DNA from: Takakia lepidozioides
Lineage: Eukaryota; Streptophyta; Takakiopsida; Takakiales; Takakiaceae
DNA length: 64,000 bases
Direction of reading: 5' to 3'
NCBI GenBank assembly: GCA_030704615.1
Contig: CM060731.1
Span: 63,468,756 to 63,532,755, forward strand
The position numbers were made by a program, and so were the translations under genes. Shown piece after piece: positions 54,138 to 64,000 of this stretch; the stretch's first letter is position 1; each line of letters begins with the position of its first letter. The notes under the pieces were generated by a model. That model was not told where the DNA came from, made no database searches, and saw nothing but the letters and a program-made list of their open reading frames with translations.

Positions 54138-56216
54138 CCGTGGGTTCACAAGATAATCCACTGGATTTGTTCTTAGGACTTGCCATCTATCCAATTGCCC
54201 TGACACCTGTGCTCCCGACAACCAGCCAAAACATGCTTGAATTTCCTTTAGTCATGCAAGCAAGCACCAAGTTCACCACAAACCAACCAACACATGGTTG
54301 ACCAATTACATATTGGAGCACAGCATGCATCCGCAAAAATTTCACCCTTGTAGTCATAAACCAAATGCATGGTGTGGATAGGATAGACAGAAATGCTGAA
54401 ACTGGGAACAATGGCTATCATGCACAATTGAGGGCTTTGTCCTAACAGAGAATCCTGCCCTCCGACAACTGGATGTGGGTTTTGACACATCAGGGAAACC
54501 TAAAGGAGGGAGAATGTTCCATAAACCCTGCACTCGGATTGAATATAGCAGGAAACAGGAAGCGAGAGCGAAGGAGGACAACAGGCCAGATAGTTGTGGA
54601 AGGCTTGCTCCAGTAGTGGGACATTCTCCCCAGGATTAGGGTCGAGGAGGGTGGTTTTCAGCTATGTCGAGCTTCTTGAATACAATGAGAGGAAGGTGAG
54701 AGAAATCTTTAGGATTGCTGATGGTTGGATACTCTGGCAAAATGTCTCTGTTCGGAAAAGAGAAACTAGCTGAAACTTTCATGCTCAACTTCTTGCATCC
54801 ATGGTGCAAAAATTCTATTAAGGGGAAGAGCATTGAGGTGTCAGCAATATCAATGCAGCATAATTAGTGACCAGAACTGTGCAACCTGTCTTTGTGAGGA
54901 AGCAAGCTAAGAGGAATAAAAGTACCTGCATGGTCCCCAGCTCAGCAACCAATGCACTGCCAACTCGCCCAGCCAAAAGGATGGCAGTTACTATCAGGGA
55001 GAGCTCCCTTGCCAAATCCAGGGCCAACACCCCCTTGGACCCTGTGAGTCCACACTCCTGAACAAACTGCAAGCAAACGTATACTTCTTCAGTCATTTCT
55101 ACCTTCAATGGAAACCTCTGGGTTGTCAATCTGTGACTGCTAATCTCACTCTTGGCATTGAAGTCTTCTTCTCAACCAGATACAAGCTTTAACCACTCCA
55201 ATCACTAGCTGATGGAACCATTTCATTACCCTCACACATGACACCCATATTTTTTCAACCTGGAATAGGCTGCAAACAGGACCAGGCTCTTTCCCAATAA
55301 GTCGGCAAGACGACTGTCCCAGAATCTGTGAAAAAGGGAGAGGTAAGCAAATCCAAGCAACTTCACAAAGGAAGGGTACTTCGCTGGAAATGGGGGAAGT
55401 GCAAAAAATTCACGACTATGACTTTTCTGGTGTGTGTGACAGACACACATGGTGGGGAACCAGCTGAAGCATGTGAGGCCTGATGCTTCGGATAACAAAA
55501 ACATCAAAGCATATGGTTCTGCACTATGGAGGAAGGTCCCTCTCGGTACTTGTCTTCAGGATATAGATTCACCGAAACAAAACATATCATTATCGGATAG
55601 CACTGTACCGGCAATCTGTCTTGAGCATTATGTCTTGCCATTTTTATTTAACCATCTGTCCTTCTATTACTGCCTGCAATCCAAGATCAGTATCACAGAT
55701 TACCTGGCCTGCAATTATTACTGCAGAAATGGCTCGCCACAAATACGGCGGCTTCCAGGCCGCCAGCATTGATCTGTCCTTCCGAGAATCACAAGATGGA
55801 GCGCATATGGAGCCACCGTCCTCGTCTGCTCCCAGTTCTGTAGATGTTATTGCTACTGAAGCTATCACCTTGCTCAAATCCTTACAATTCTCAGAGTCCC
55901 TTGTTTCCAGAGCCTTCCATTTTGGAGACAGATATACCGCCTTCTCCCTCCTCGAAGGACACTCTCTCGAACTGGTGCAACTGCTAGCAGACCGATTTAA
56001 ACTGGCTACCACACTACATGAGATACGAGGAATTAGGAAATGGATGCTAGGGAATTGCAACGATCTCGAAGTATAGTTTTGAATTTGCTGCAAGGACATG
56101 CTTCTAATGCTCCGCCAGTAAGGGGGAGCCATCACCTGACCGGTAGTCCCTGATACAACATGCTCTTGAAATCTGACATGAATTGTTGCCATTGTTCCCG
56201 GATGCTCTAGAACCAA
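54138..56216 (-). CDS. TGD1: TGD1-like chloroplast lipid permease, C-terminal part not found
   Basis: Exons in gene order: 56216-55704, 55325-55260 (weak), 55066-54926, 54206-54138. All join in phase 0 (171+22+47+23 codons). Exon 1 has a Ser/Arg-rich leader fitting a transit peptide and ends WKPPYLWRAISAVIIAGQ. Exon 3 holds the MlaE/TGD1 signature (ARELSLIVTAI, LLAGRVGSALVAELGTMQ). Exon 4 has LRTNPVDYLVNPR. TGD1 is the inner-envelope permease that works with TGD2 and TGD3 to import ER-derived lipid. Exon 2 (ILGQSSCRLIGKEPG) is shorter than expected and poorly matched, and the usual last membrane helices after NPRVIA are missing from 52.9-54.1 kb. The gene may be truncated, a pseudogene, or have exons I did not see. 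The start ATG is uncertain; a later one begins MAPPYWRS. Confidence 0.68.
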
Positions 56217-58604
56217 ACTACATGACGGATAGTGTTTTTAATTTTGGCCTAAGATTTATCCCTCCTCCTCCTCCTCCTCCTCCTTCCTGCATCCAAGCTT
56301 GGATATGAAATCCCTACACAGAGCAAGACTGAATCTCGATGGTAACCTAATCTCTGCAACCCACACACGCTGAAACAGAGACGGACCGACGGACGGACGG
56401 ACGGACGGACGGTATTTAGCAGATGCACAAGATCGAAAACATAGTCCCGCCATCTGATGGATGAGATATATTCATCCAACCAAACTGCACTCGGCTTACT
56501 TCATCCAGATCTCCTCCTGGTTAGCAAGCTTCTTCCCGCCAATTCGATCCTCTCTCCACCACACTGGAGCTGCTGCTTCAATTGTTTGTAAGTAGATGGC
56601 TCAATCGGCTGCGCTGTAGGCAGGATTTGAAGGTGAAAGCCACAAGTAAGCTGTCAGAGTCCAGAGCGGAAAGCAAATCTGCTGTTGTATATGCGCTTTC
56701 AGAGGTTTCTGGTTGATCGACAGTTGTTTTGGTCCTGGTGAGTGGGACGTCTTATCTAAATGCTGTCAGTGATGATTTGGCAGTATATCTGTCTGGAATC
56801 GGAAGGAATGTTGATCTTTGGCGTCCGCTGCGTGAATGGTAGTGAGAAAACAACGTCGGTGTTTGGCAGTTCTTCAACTGGTGGTGGCTACTGAGATAAC
56901 TTTGAGTATGTGAAAGATGAATACTCGATTGACTGCATAGGTTGCAAAGAATATTAAACATCCACAGAGCTTGGATTGATGATGTGCAGTGCACAGCTTG
57001 TGCACAGCGTGCAGGGAACAGTGAGGTGACTCTGTTCACCCACTAGACTGAACACAAGGACCACAACCACCTTCGATGGTGCCAAGTAATTTACGACCAG
57101 CACTCTCTGAGGCCCTCAACTAACTTATGCAAGACTCTGCTAAATGAAGAAAGATGCACTCGCGAAGCCTTCTTTCAGGCGAAGCAGAACAAGAAAGAAG
57201 GGTTGCTGGGCTGATTTGAGGATCTCCCTCCATTTTGTTTGGCCTGCTCAGGGCCACCTATTCTTTGACCTGGGCGCAAGGACATGTCCTACAAGGAATT
57301 CCTCTCGGAACATGAGAAAGGCATGAAGACGTCCAAAAAGTAGAAACATGACCCCGACACTTACAAGGAACCCAGATGTACGGTGTCTGCGTAACACAAA
57401 CTAAACCGAGTCAATTTAAATACTTGGGCCAACTTCTAATGGAAATCGGCAAAAGTATCTTCAGCTGAAGATAATGCACAGGCTCTAAAGTTACAAGCCT
57501 CGATCATAGTGTCCAGCTTACATCAACAGACCGAATATCAATTCATGCAGCGAAGGAACCATCATCCATGTCTAAATGCGTCGGGGTGTCATTAAGTGCC
57601 TCATCCTGGTGCAGGCAGTTGCTCGGGAAGGTATAAGCAGTTCCGTACACAATTTTCGGGTGAATTGAAAAAGTACGTCAGAGTGTACAAGCTTGGCACG
57701 TCTTTAAGACCAAGACCTGGAGTTATAATACATGCCAGCGAAGAGGTGAGTGCATGATTGAACCCCCACCCAATCTGCACTTCTGTTGCCACGCTTTTCC
57801 GCAGTAAACAAAGTTCAAAAGGCTACCAACAGACAAAAATAAGGCCTATACACCTCTCTTTGGGCAATCCCGAATCAGCTAGACGTTCGACAGGCCTCGG
57901 TCTGTGAACGCATGCTCACAGATAGCTATTGTGGGCGAGGGAGTCAGTAGATCTAGCGGTATAGAAAGCATATAGATGCACAGGGATAGGCATGAATATC
58001 CAGGGCCAGCCAGAATTAGGAGAGTAAATTTGGGAGACGCAACTACTACACGAAAGTGTAGACCATCTCACATACACTTCCAAAATAGGGAAGGGTATGT
58101 CAGGTTGGCGGACAACCGTTTTCCAGGGCTCGTATCTATCAAAACAACTTGGAGGTTATCTGTAGGCATAACTAAACAAACAAACTACTTCTCACCTATT
58201 CTAGGCTTGGGAAACATGGCAGAGTGTTTCTATCCGGAACCACCGATGTAAACCTTTCTATCGCTTTCCCTCCGCAGGGCTCCTCCATTGCATATCCCAA
58301 AGTTATGCCAAGTTTCAATTGCAAGCAGAATATACTATCAAAGACGGCATCAACCATCACAGAGACATAATCAAATCATGGTGGAACTTCTTGTTTATTG
58401 CTCATTCAAAAATAAATGGCAATTCTGTGTAAGACTTTTTCATACATCGAGGAGTGGTCAATGCAACCACGGTAAGCATCTACAGGTCTCTTTGTACAGC
58501 ATTCACAAAATCTGAGCACTAATATCAAAACTGTGTCACCAGGCGCTTGTACATGTACACGAGCAGCACCTAGCCTCAGACTAAATAGATGCAGCATAAA
58601 TCCT
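56217..58604. other. Gene-free region with two microsatellites
   Basis: A (CCT)n run at 56260-56284 and an (ACGG)n run at 56381-56412 lie near the 5' side of the TGD1-like gene and may fall in its promoter. A hairpin TCTGTGA...TCACAGA lies near 57900. Frames such as 57144-57326 and 57976-58251 have no motif. No gene is supported. Confidence 0.5.
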
Positions 58605-59546
58605 TTACAGAGCCATGCCTGCTTCGACTAAGGGCGCGATGGTAGGGTAGGCTGCAGAAGAATCCAGCAGAAAGTCAAGGTTGCCGACGGGCATCATCCA
58701 CTCCTCTCCAGCGGATATGTCACTGAACCCTGCGTAATCACCTCGTCCCTCCTCTAGGGCCCAGCTCACAGTCTCATGCAGATTATCTAATGCTTCCGAG
58801 GGCGCCGCTGTAGGACATGGCAGTGTGGTATCATCATACGACCAATTTTCCTTTGAGAATTCTGCACCTCCTCTCTCAGAGCTTGGGCTCGGGGCTATCC
58901 CAAGTTCATCGTCTGAGGCCTCCAGGAGATAGCCAATGTCGACATGAGAGCCGTCAGCAGTGTTATCGTCGACAAGGGTCGAAAGCTCATCATGATATCT
59001 GTCACCAAGTGTCGAGCCATCCCCTGTCAGACTACTTCCACTAGAGCATCCCACAGACAAATCAGCACTGCTGAAACCATGAGTACTCCAAATCTCCTCC
59101 CCCCAACTTGTGAAGACGGCTCCGGCAAGCGCCTCCTCCGCTGATGAAGGAACATTAGAAATAGAGGCGTAGTCGCCAGACTCAGAAACACCTAATTCCT
59201 CCTCAAGGCTTCGAAGCACCCTCGCAGCGTCCTCCTTGCTCAGGGCAGAGCAGTCGGACCCTGCAGGCTCGTCTCCAGCCAAAGATTGTTCCAGACCCTT
59301 CAAAATACTGTTGGCTCCAGCCAGAGCTTGCTCCTCTGTCACCCCTGACAAGCTCTCGAAGCTAGAGGTGCTTTCGTCTGCCGCCATGTTGCAGCCTTCC
59401 AATGAAGAAACAGGAGCACAAATACCTTCGCACTGTCGTTTGCTCGAGGGAGCGGAACCGTCATCAACCTCTCCAGGATTGTCACAAGGAGGAAATTCTT
59501 CCTCCCTCGCCCGTTTCAGGCCATGCTCCATTTCATTCTGAGCCAT
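58605..59546 (-). CDS. Acidic, Ser-rich plant protein, unrecognised
   Basis: 313 codons, no intron. The frame is open further upstream to 59792, but I take the ATG at 59546 (MAQNEMEHGLKRAREEEFPP), because the preceding 82 codons are P/L/S/F-rich like a UTR and a TATA box at 59870-59877 leaves a leader of about 300 nt. Basic patches KRAREEE and SSKRQCEG near residues 11 and 34 may be a nuclear signal. The rest is acidic with many S, E, D and G: LRSLEEELGVSESGDY, DIGYLLEASDDELGI and GEEWMMPVGNLDFLLDSSAA. The 'YLL.ASDDELG' phrase reminds me of uncharacterised plant proteins, and the acidic-hydrophobic C-terminus could be an activation or docking segment. No enzyme domain or membrane segment is visible. 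Confidence 0.75.
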   Translation of the reverse strand: MAQNEMEHGLKRAREEEFPPCDNPGEVDDGSAPSSKRQCEGICAPVSSLEGCNMAADESTSSFESLSGVTEEQALAGANSILKGLEQSLAGDEPAGSDCSALSKEDAARVLRSLEEELGVSESGDYASISNVPSSAEEALAGAVFTSWGEEIWSTHGFSSADLSVGCSSGSSLTGDGSTLGDRYHDELSTLVDDNTADGSHVDIGYLLEASDDELGIAPSPSSERGGAEFSKENWSYDDTTLPCPTAAPSEALDNLHETVSWALEEGRGDYAGFSDISAGEEWMMPVGNLDFLLDSSAAYPTIAPLVEAGMAL

Positions 59547-59869
59547 TCCAGTTTGAAGCAAAAGCAAACCAAGCGACTCCAAAAGAGTACAGAAAAGCAA
59601 CGGGGAGCACAAAACCTCCAAATCAAAGAGCGGGAGAAACCGTGGAGAAGGAACTCGGGCACACGCAGATGGCCAACAAGCTAGAGGGTAAAACAGACTG
59701 AAGGATTCGGGAGAGAGTGGAGAGGAGAAGCTCAAGGCGCACTGAGATTCAAAGCTTTGGGGAGGCAAGACAAGTTGGGTTGGAGGCAGCAAAGCGCAAC
59801 GACAAGATATTCAAAGTGAGGCAGAATGGGGCGAGAGAGACAGGGGAGAGCTGAGCAGGGACAGGCAGC

Positions 59870-59877
59870 ATATATAG
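59870..59877 (-). promoter_or_regulatory. TATA box of the 58605-59546 gene
   Basis: On the - strand the sequence reads CCCTATATATGC, a strong TATA box about 325 bp upstream of the chosen ATG. It lies at the edge of a GC-rich promoter region. Confidence 0.6.
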
Positions 59878-59879
59878 GG

Positions 59880-62230
59880 AGGGGTAGAACGGCGCGCCAG
59901 GCGGGCAACTGCAATGGCGAAACGCAATCGCCAGGGCACTTGCGCCGCGCCAGAGCGGCAGCCCGGCTTGGCGAGCGATGGCGATGGGCAGCAGTTACGG
60001 CCCTTGCCCTGCCCCGTCCTTTTTCGTGTCACGTTACTGCGCCCGCCCACCGTCCCTGCCGCTTCCCGGCATCGCGGTTCGCCACCGTTATTTCCCCCCC
60101 TGCTTTCCCGGCGAACCGGAAACCCGCCTTTATGACTCCACTTCAAACCTTTACTATTTACTGGCAGTAAAGAATCGGGATGGGATGGGATGGGATTCAC
60201 CCCATTAGCGTCAAACAACAACTTAGGGTTCCATTCCTGTCCGACACGCCCGCGGCAGTCATACCAACCCATCCCTCTAATCTCTCGCTTATCGCGCAAA
60301 GCCACATCCACTTTAACCCAAAGCTAGCCGCATTATCTCATCGATTTCTGGGCCGATTACTCGCCCGAATTATGGAGTTGTGCATGCGGGGGTGCGGGAG
60401 GGCCACACCAAAATGATGCAGAGGGCCACGTAAGCGTACCAGCATGGATGGGCAGTCCTGCGCACCGTATTCGGCGTCGGTAGCAACCATCACATTTGCG
60501 TATGCCGAATGCTGCCCTGTCGATCATCATGCGACGCTCCACCGGCGCACCAACGGCCCCACACGCTTACCCATTACGGACGGGTCTCGATCTACCACCC
60601 TAATTACGCACCCTAATGACGACCGCGCATTAGTGAGAGTGGGGTAGTAAAAGGGAAGGCCCTTCACGCGTGCGGCGTGAGCTTACATACCCGCAAGCTG
60701 CGATTTCCGAATCGGGCGGCGGGGATGCATCCCAGAGATCGAAGGGCTGCGCAGTGGAGTACGTGGAGTGAGGAGCGAATAAAGCACAGTTTCACACGGG
60801 AAAGAAAACCGATTCAGTTCCGCGCGCGGGTGGAACGGTTTAGGAGGGACGCCGGGCTGTCCCGGGTTCGAACCCCGTCCGGACTGCGCCACGACGCCGT
60901 TCATATTCTCGATAAATTAGGTTTCATTAAGGGCAGGCAGGTGGGTACGCGCGGGATGAATGCGAGGGATGAACGGATGGCGCGCAACCGACGCCGTCCG
61001 TCAACTGTAATGGTGCACCGGTACGCCAGCGAAGGCGACCCCCGCTGAAGCGCTGCCCGCGATAACGCGGGGTTGCGGCGTCTGTCTCTCGCTCCCAACC
61101 CTAAACATAGCTAATAATATCGGGCAACTGGTGATGGGCCTCTGGACCCGATGGCGACAAGCGGCCACTTATGTGTGGCACGAGCCTGTTTTTGTTTTGG
61201 TTTATCGTAGCCGTCGAAAAGCATGGGACGTGCGGACCGGGGTTAAATCCGGGTTAGTTGACACAAATAATTGAAAGGCTTGGCGACGAGGCAGCGCCAA
61301 TCGCTGTGCGCGGCCGCGGCTTGTGTGCGCCAGTAGGGCTCACCCACGGCAAGCCTGATTGGCGATAGTATATCCAGCGGTGGCGAAACAGCTGGCGTCT
61401 GACCGTACCAGCAAAGTAACTGAGATTAGGAGGTGGGTAGATGGAGCCTTGCAGTTATCGCGACAGCGGGGTGATAAGTTACCGTTCGCGTTGCCCTAAA
61501 ATTAGGTCGGGGAGGAATTGGGCGCAGAAGGTTCGGGAATGTGCGCGCGATGCCGGATTTTGGAGTCAGAATCCGGACTTTGGTGGCAGGCTGGGCAGTT
61601 ACTCCGGTCGTGCTCTGCTTGCGACCGGGGTACCGGCGGTCACCGGTGGCGCCACGCGGGCGGGCGCCATTGCGTGGGTGGCGAGCGAGAAGGGCACCCA
61701 GATCCCGTGAAACTTGCGACTGACAGCGCAGGCGCGGCGCGGCAGAGCGCATGTGACCGCGCAGTGCGTGAGTTGCTGACCGCTTCTTTGTCTGCCGCTT
61801 ATGACTTTGCAGCTGCAGCGTCAAGTTCACGACACGTCCTGTTCGGTGAGAGGGGTAAAACAATGAACACCCGTGCTTTGACTAGCAACTCCAAAACAAA
61901 TATCGGAATCTACTTCCTTCGCCCTTTCTTTTCTCCCAAATATCGAATTTGTCAAATGACAGGTGACGATTGACGAATGGCTGACAGATAGATGACAAAA
62001 CCAGTCCATCCTCATCCATTCACCAGTTTACGGCTCAGTCCCTTTATTTTCACTCTTTATGGTGGTACCCAACTGTCATTTGAGTCGTATAACCATGTTT
62101 CAATCTGCTACCCCGCATAAGTCTAACAATAACATTTTGAACTAAAAAACCACTGTATCGGGTCAGAAATAAGTGTCTACTAGCGTGAACAGGCGAGCCT
62201 ACTAACATGAATTATAGGTGAGTCTAACAA
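59880..62230. other. GC-rich non-coding region
   Basis: Upstream of the - strand gene, rich in CpG. A perfect B-box-like GGGTTCGAACCCC (60864-60876) is not part of a tRNA I can fold; it may be a SINE or tRNA remnant. Many short frames are open on both strands because of base composition (for example 60677-61048 and 61426-61863). None has a motif, so I call no gene. Confidence 0.5.
60177..60196. repeat. (GGGAT)n short repeat
   Basis: Three and a half GGGAT units in the presumed promoter of the - strand gene at 58605-59546. Confidence 0.6.
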
Positions 62231-62264
62231 GGTAAGAAAATATTACTATTTCTTTTTTCTTTTC

Positions 62265-62400
62265 TTTTTACTAGAAAGGGGACAGAGGCCCTTTTAATCA
62301 AATTAAATACAGGCGATTACAAAATGGTGGAACTAATTCGTAAATTCTCCAAATGGGTTCCCAATTACATTGCCCGTACAGGGAAAATAATGCACCAACA
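62265..62400 (-). mobile_element. LINE 3'-end fragment
   Basis: On the - strand: TTTGTAATCGCCTGTATTTA, then AAAAGGGCCTCTGTCCCCTTT. The 'GGGCC...GTCCCC' end resembles the 3' tails of LINE-A and LINE-B (GGGCCACAGCCCCT). The A-rich side is on the low-coordinate end. Short and diverged. Confidence 0.4.
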
Positions 62401-62598
62401 GTCAGTATCTCAGTTGGTCAAATGCACTGAGTTCCACCCAGATGGTGTCGGGGTCAAATCTTGCTACTGACGAGTGTTACTCATTCGCCTCCATGGCGCA
62501 TAAATGAAAGAGGTTATTTTCTCCTCTCACTACAAAGGGGCCTGATTTGTGAGCTGTCGCTCCCAGGTGTTTCCCTTTAAATAATATTAATAATAATG
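62401..62598 (+). mobile_element. tRNA-derived SINE with (TAA)n tail
   Basis: TATCTCAGTTGGTCAAATGC (A-box) near 62406 and TCGGGGTCAAATCTTG (B-box-like) near 62450 give a tRNA-like head with normal spacing. A 110-bp body and an AATATTAATAATAAT tail follow. The length is typical of plant SINEs. Confidence 0.65.
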
Positions 62599-62639
62599 CC
62601 TCAAAGGAAGGAAAAAAATGTTTTTTTAATCCTTATTGG

Positions 62640-64000
62640 GTAAGGTTAACTTAAGGTAAGGTTACTTGCCGACCAAGAATAAAAATATCTCTACGCTCTC
62701 CCAAATAAATTGATTAACTAACTCGTCTCTTGTATTAAATTGATGAGACGAGATGCTGACGGGGGAAATGGTGCATGGGAGTGGGGACGAGCAACAAATA
62801 TCACGCCAAAGCAAAGAACCGATCAACATCGGGGTCAGTGAAAGTGTCCAACGGGTTGCCAAAGCGACTTGCAGTGGCCGGTGGCAGGGCCGCAGCTGAC
62901 CGGGCGTGGCAGGTGATGACCGGGGAATCCGGTCAATCCAACGCGGATCCGCGGACGCCAAACGGCCGGTGCCGTGCGACCGCGCCACCGCCCTGCGACC
63001 CGCCAAAATTCGCATCGGGCGATGTGCGCCCGGCCTGCGATGCGGCGAAACTAGACTACAGGGCTGGGCGAAACTCTGACGCAGCATAAAGCGCATGCGT
63101 GGCGGCGGTAACCGCTCGCCACGCTGCCCCCGGCGAGGCGCGGGGCAAGCGCGCGCGCGGGCGTCGTCCCCGGGCGCGGTAAAGGGGTGCCACATCGGTC
63201 GTGGTAACGACGCCTCGATTTGGATGATCGGAGAATCGTGGCCACCGGCAGCATGTCAACGGCCGGTGGCCGTTTCGCGAAAGCGTGCGGGCCGCGCCAT
63301 CCTTGTGCCGGTGCGCAGATAGTGTTTCGCCACTCCGTCGTGCCAACGGTTGTGCGCGTGATGAATGAAATCACTCATCATCCACTCCACCTACCACGTA
63401 ACTGCACCAGTGCGATGCGACAAGCAGGAGTATGCAAGTTCGTGTTTGTTGCATGGTGGACATGGGGTGGTTTCCGACTGTTTAAGACGATGCAAAACTT
63501 GAGGATGGTGCCATCGTAGTCCCAGTCATGGAAGGTATAATGAGCTCGGAAAGGAATAATGCAATCAATCCGAGCATGCCAAAGTGATGGACAGAGAAAG
63601 TTATGGGATGCCAGAGTTAGGAGATCTCGAGTCAGGCTATTATTTGGATATTATACTGACCCCCATTTCAGCTGTGCGCAGAACCTTCCAGTTCACAAGA
63701 CTTCCAATAAAAGTCGTGACAGACAGTCAGATAAATGCAGCGCAAACAGGTTGAGATTGATGGATAGGGAGCTGCACTGAATCCACGGTGGGTGGAGCTG
63801 CGCCATCTGTTACCAGCAATTGCGTGCGAGCCTACTGGAGTCTGCAGTGTGGGTTGCGGGTGCACGCAGCAGGTGCGGCGAAGTGGGTGGACCGCTGCGG
63901 CTTGTATGTAGACGGTGCGTGAAGCCCCTCTAACGTCATTCCACGTTTGCTTACTCGCATATCGATCGGGTGGGTCCCCGAGACTGAGCTTATCGTCACT
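62640..64000. other. GC-rich block and window end
   Basis: 62780-63350 is strongly GC- and CpG-rich with overlapping frames on both strands (62662-63195 -, 63051-63374 -, 63220-63519 +). I see no domain or splice structure. 63500-64000 is of ordinary composition without a gene I can support. Confidence 0.45.

Noticed and set aside
59547-59792. Upstream extension of the acidic-protein gene to the first ATG at 59792
   Set aside because: The 82 extra residues are P/S/L/F-rich and UTR-like; the ATG at 59546 starts the acidic, structured composition.
60840-60890. Possible tRNA gene at the perfect GGGTTCGAACCCC
   Set aside because: I could not form acceptor, D and anticodon arms around it; at most a tRNA-derived remnant.
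60677-63519. Many GC-rich open frames on both strands
   Set aside because: High GC content keeps frames open by chance; overlapping frames on both strands, no motifs, no splice context.

Overview
The window is nuclear DNA of a land plant or close relative. Three things point there: GT-AG spliced genes of plant type (a SEC14-like lipid-transfer pair, a TGD1-like chloroplast permease, a plant alpha-amylase, a prolyl 4-hydroxylase copy), an Athila/Tat-type Ty3/gypsy LTR retrotransposon, and plant L1-type LINEs with tRNA-derived SINEs. Introns of about 100-850 bp and the heavy repeat load do not identify the species. A seed-free plant is only a guess.

Layout. (1) 1-7962, + strand: two tandem SEC14/CRAL-TRIO genes. 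The first is cut by the window edge; the second is complete with 8 exons and 307 aa. Their exon sizes match exactly, except that one intron of copy 2 is absent from copy 1. (2) 7963-12507: gene-free DNA with SINEs, inverted repeats and a minisatellite whose units each hold a hairpin. (3) 12508-25729: one LTR retrotransposon with 963/962-bp LTRs that differ at three positions by eye, flanked by GATAA. It carries an ORF before gag, gag, pol (PR-RT-RH-IN), and about 4 kb of extra coding sequence after integrase, plus short-period CACAGCC arrays in the LTRs and after integrase. Its coding frames are broken many times. (4) 25985-26974: an intronless, frameshifted prolyl 4-hydroxylase copy, probably a processed pseudogene. 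(5) About 28.2-36.3 kb and 38.5-45.3 kb: two related LINEs on the - strand. Each lacks a different half of the endonuclease. (6) 47240-52885, - strand: an 8-exon alpha-amylase with all catalytic residues, a C-terminal extension of about 68 aa and an in-frame 45-bp duplication at one splice acceptor. (7) 54138-56216, - strand: exons of a TGD1-like permease whose C-terminal part I cannot find. (8) 58605-59546, - strand: an intronless gene for an acidic 313-aa protein I do not recognise, with a TATA box. (9) 59.9-64 kb: GC-rich stretches, a LINE tail and a SINE, with no gene I can support.

The host genes have no evident shared pathway. Amylase (starch breakdown) and TGD1 (plastid lipid import) both relate to plastid metabolism, but their adjacency may be chance. 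The most unusual item is the retrotransposon, for its extra genes, a UAAUG stop-start overlap and the repeat arrays. All exon joins were made by hand from splice motifs, reading phase and recalled family similarity; no search or alignment program was run.
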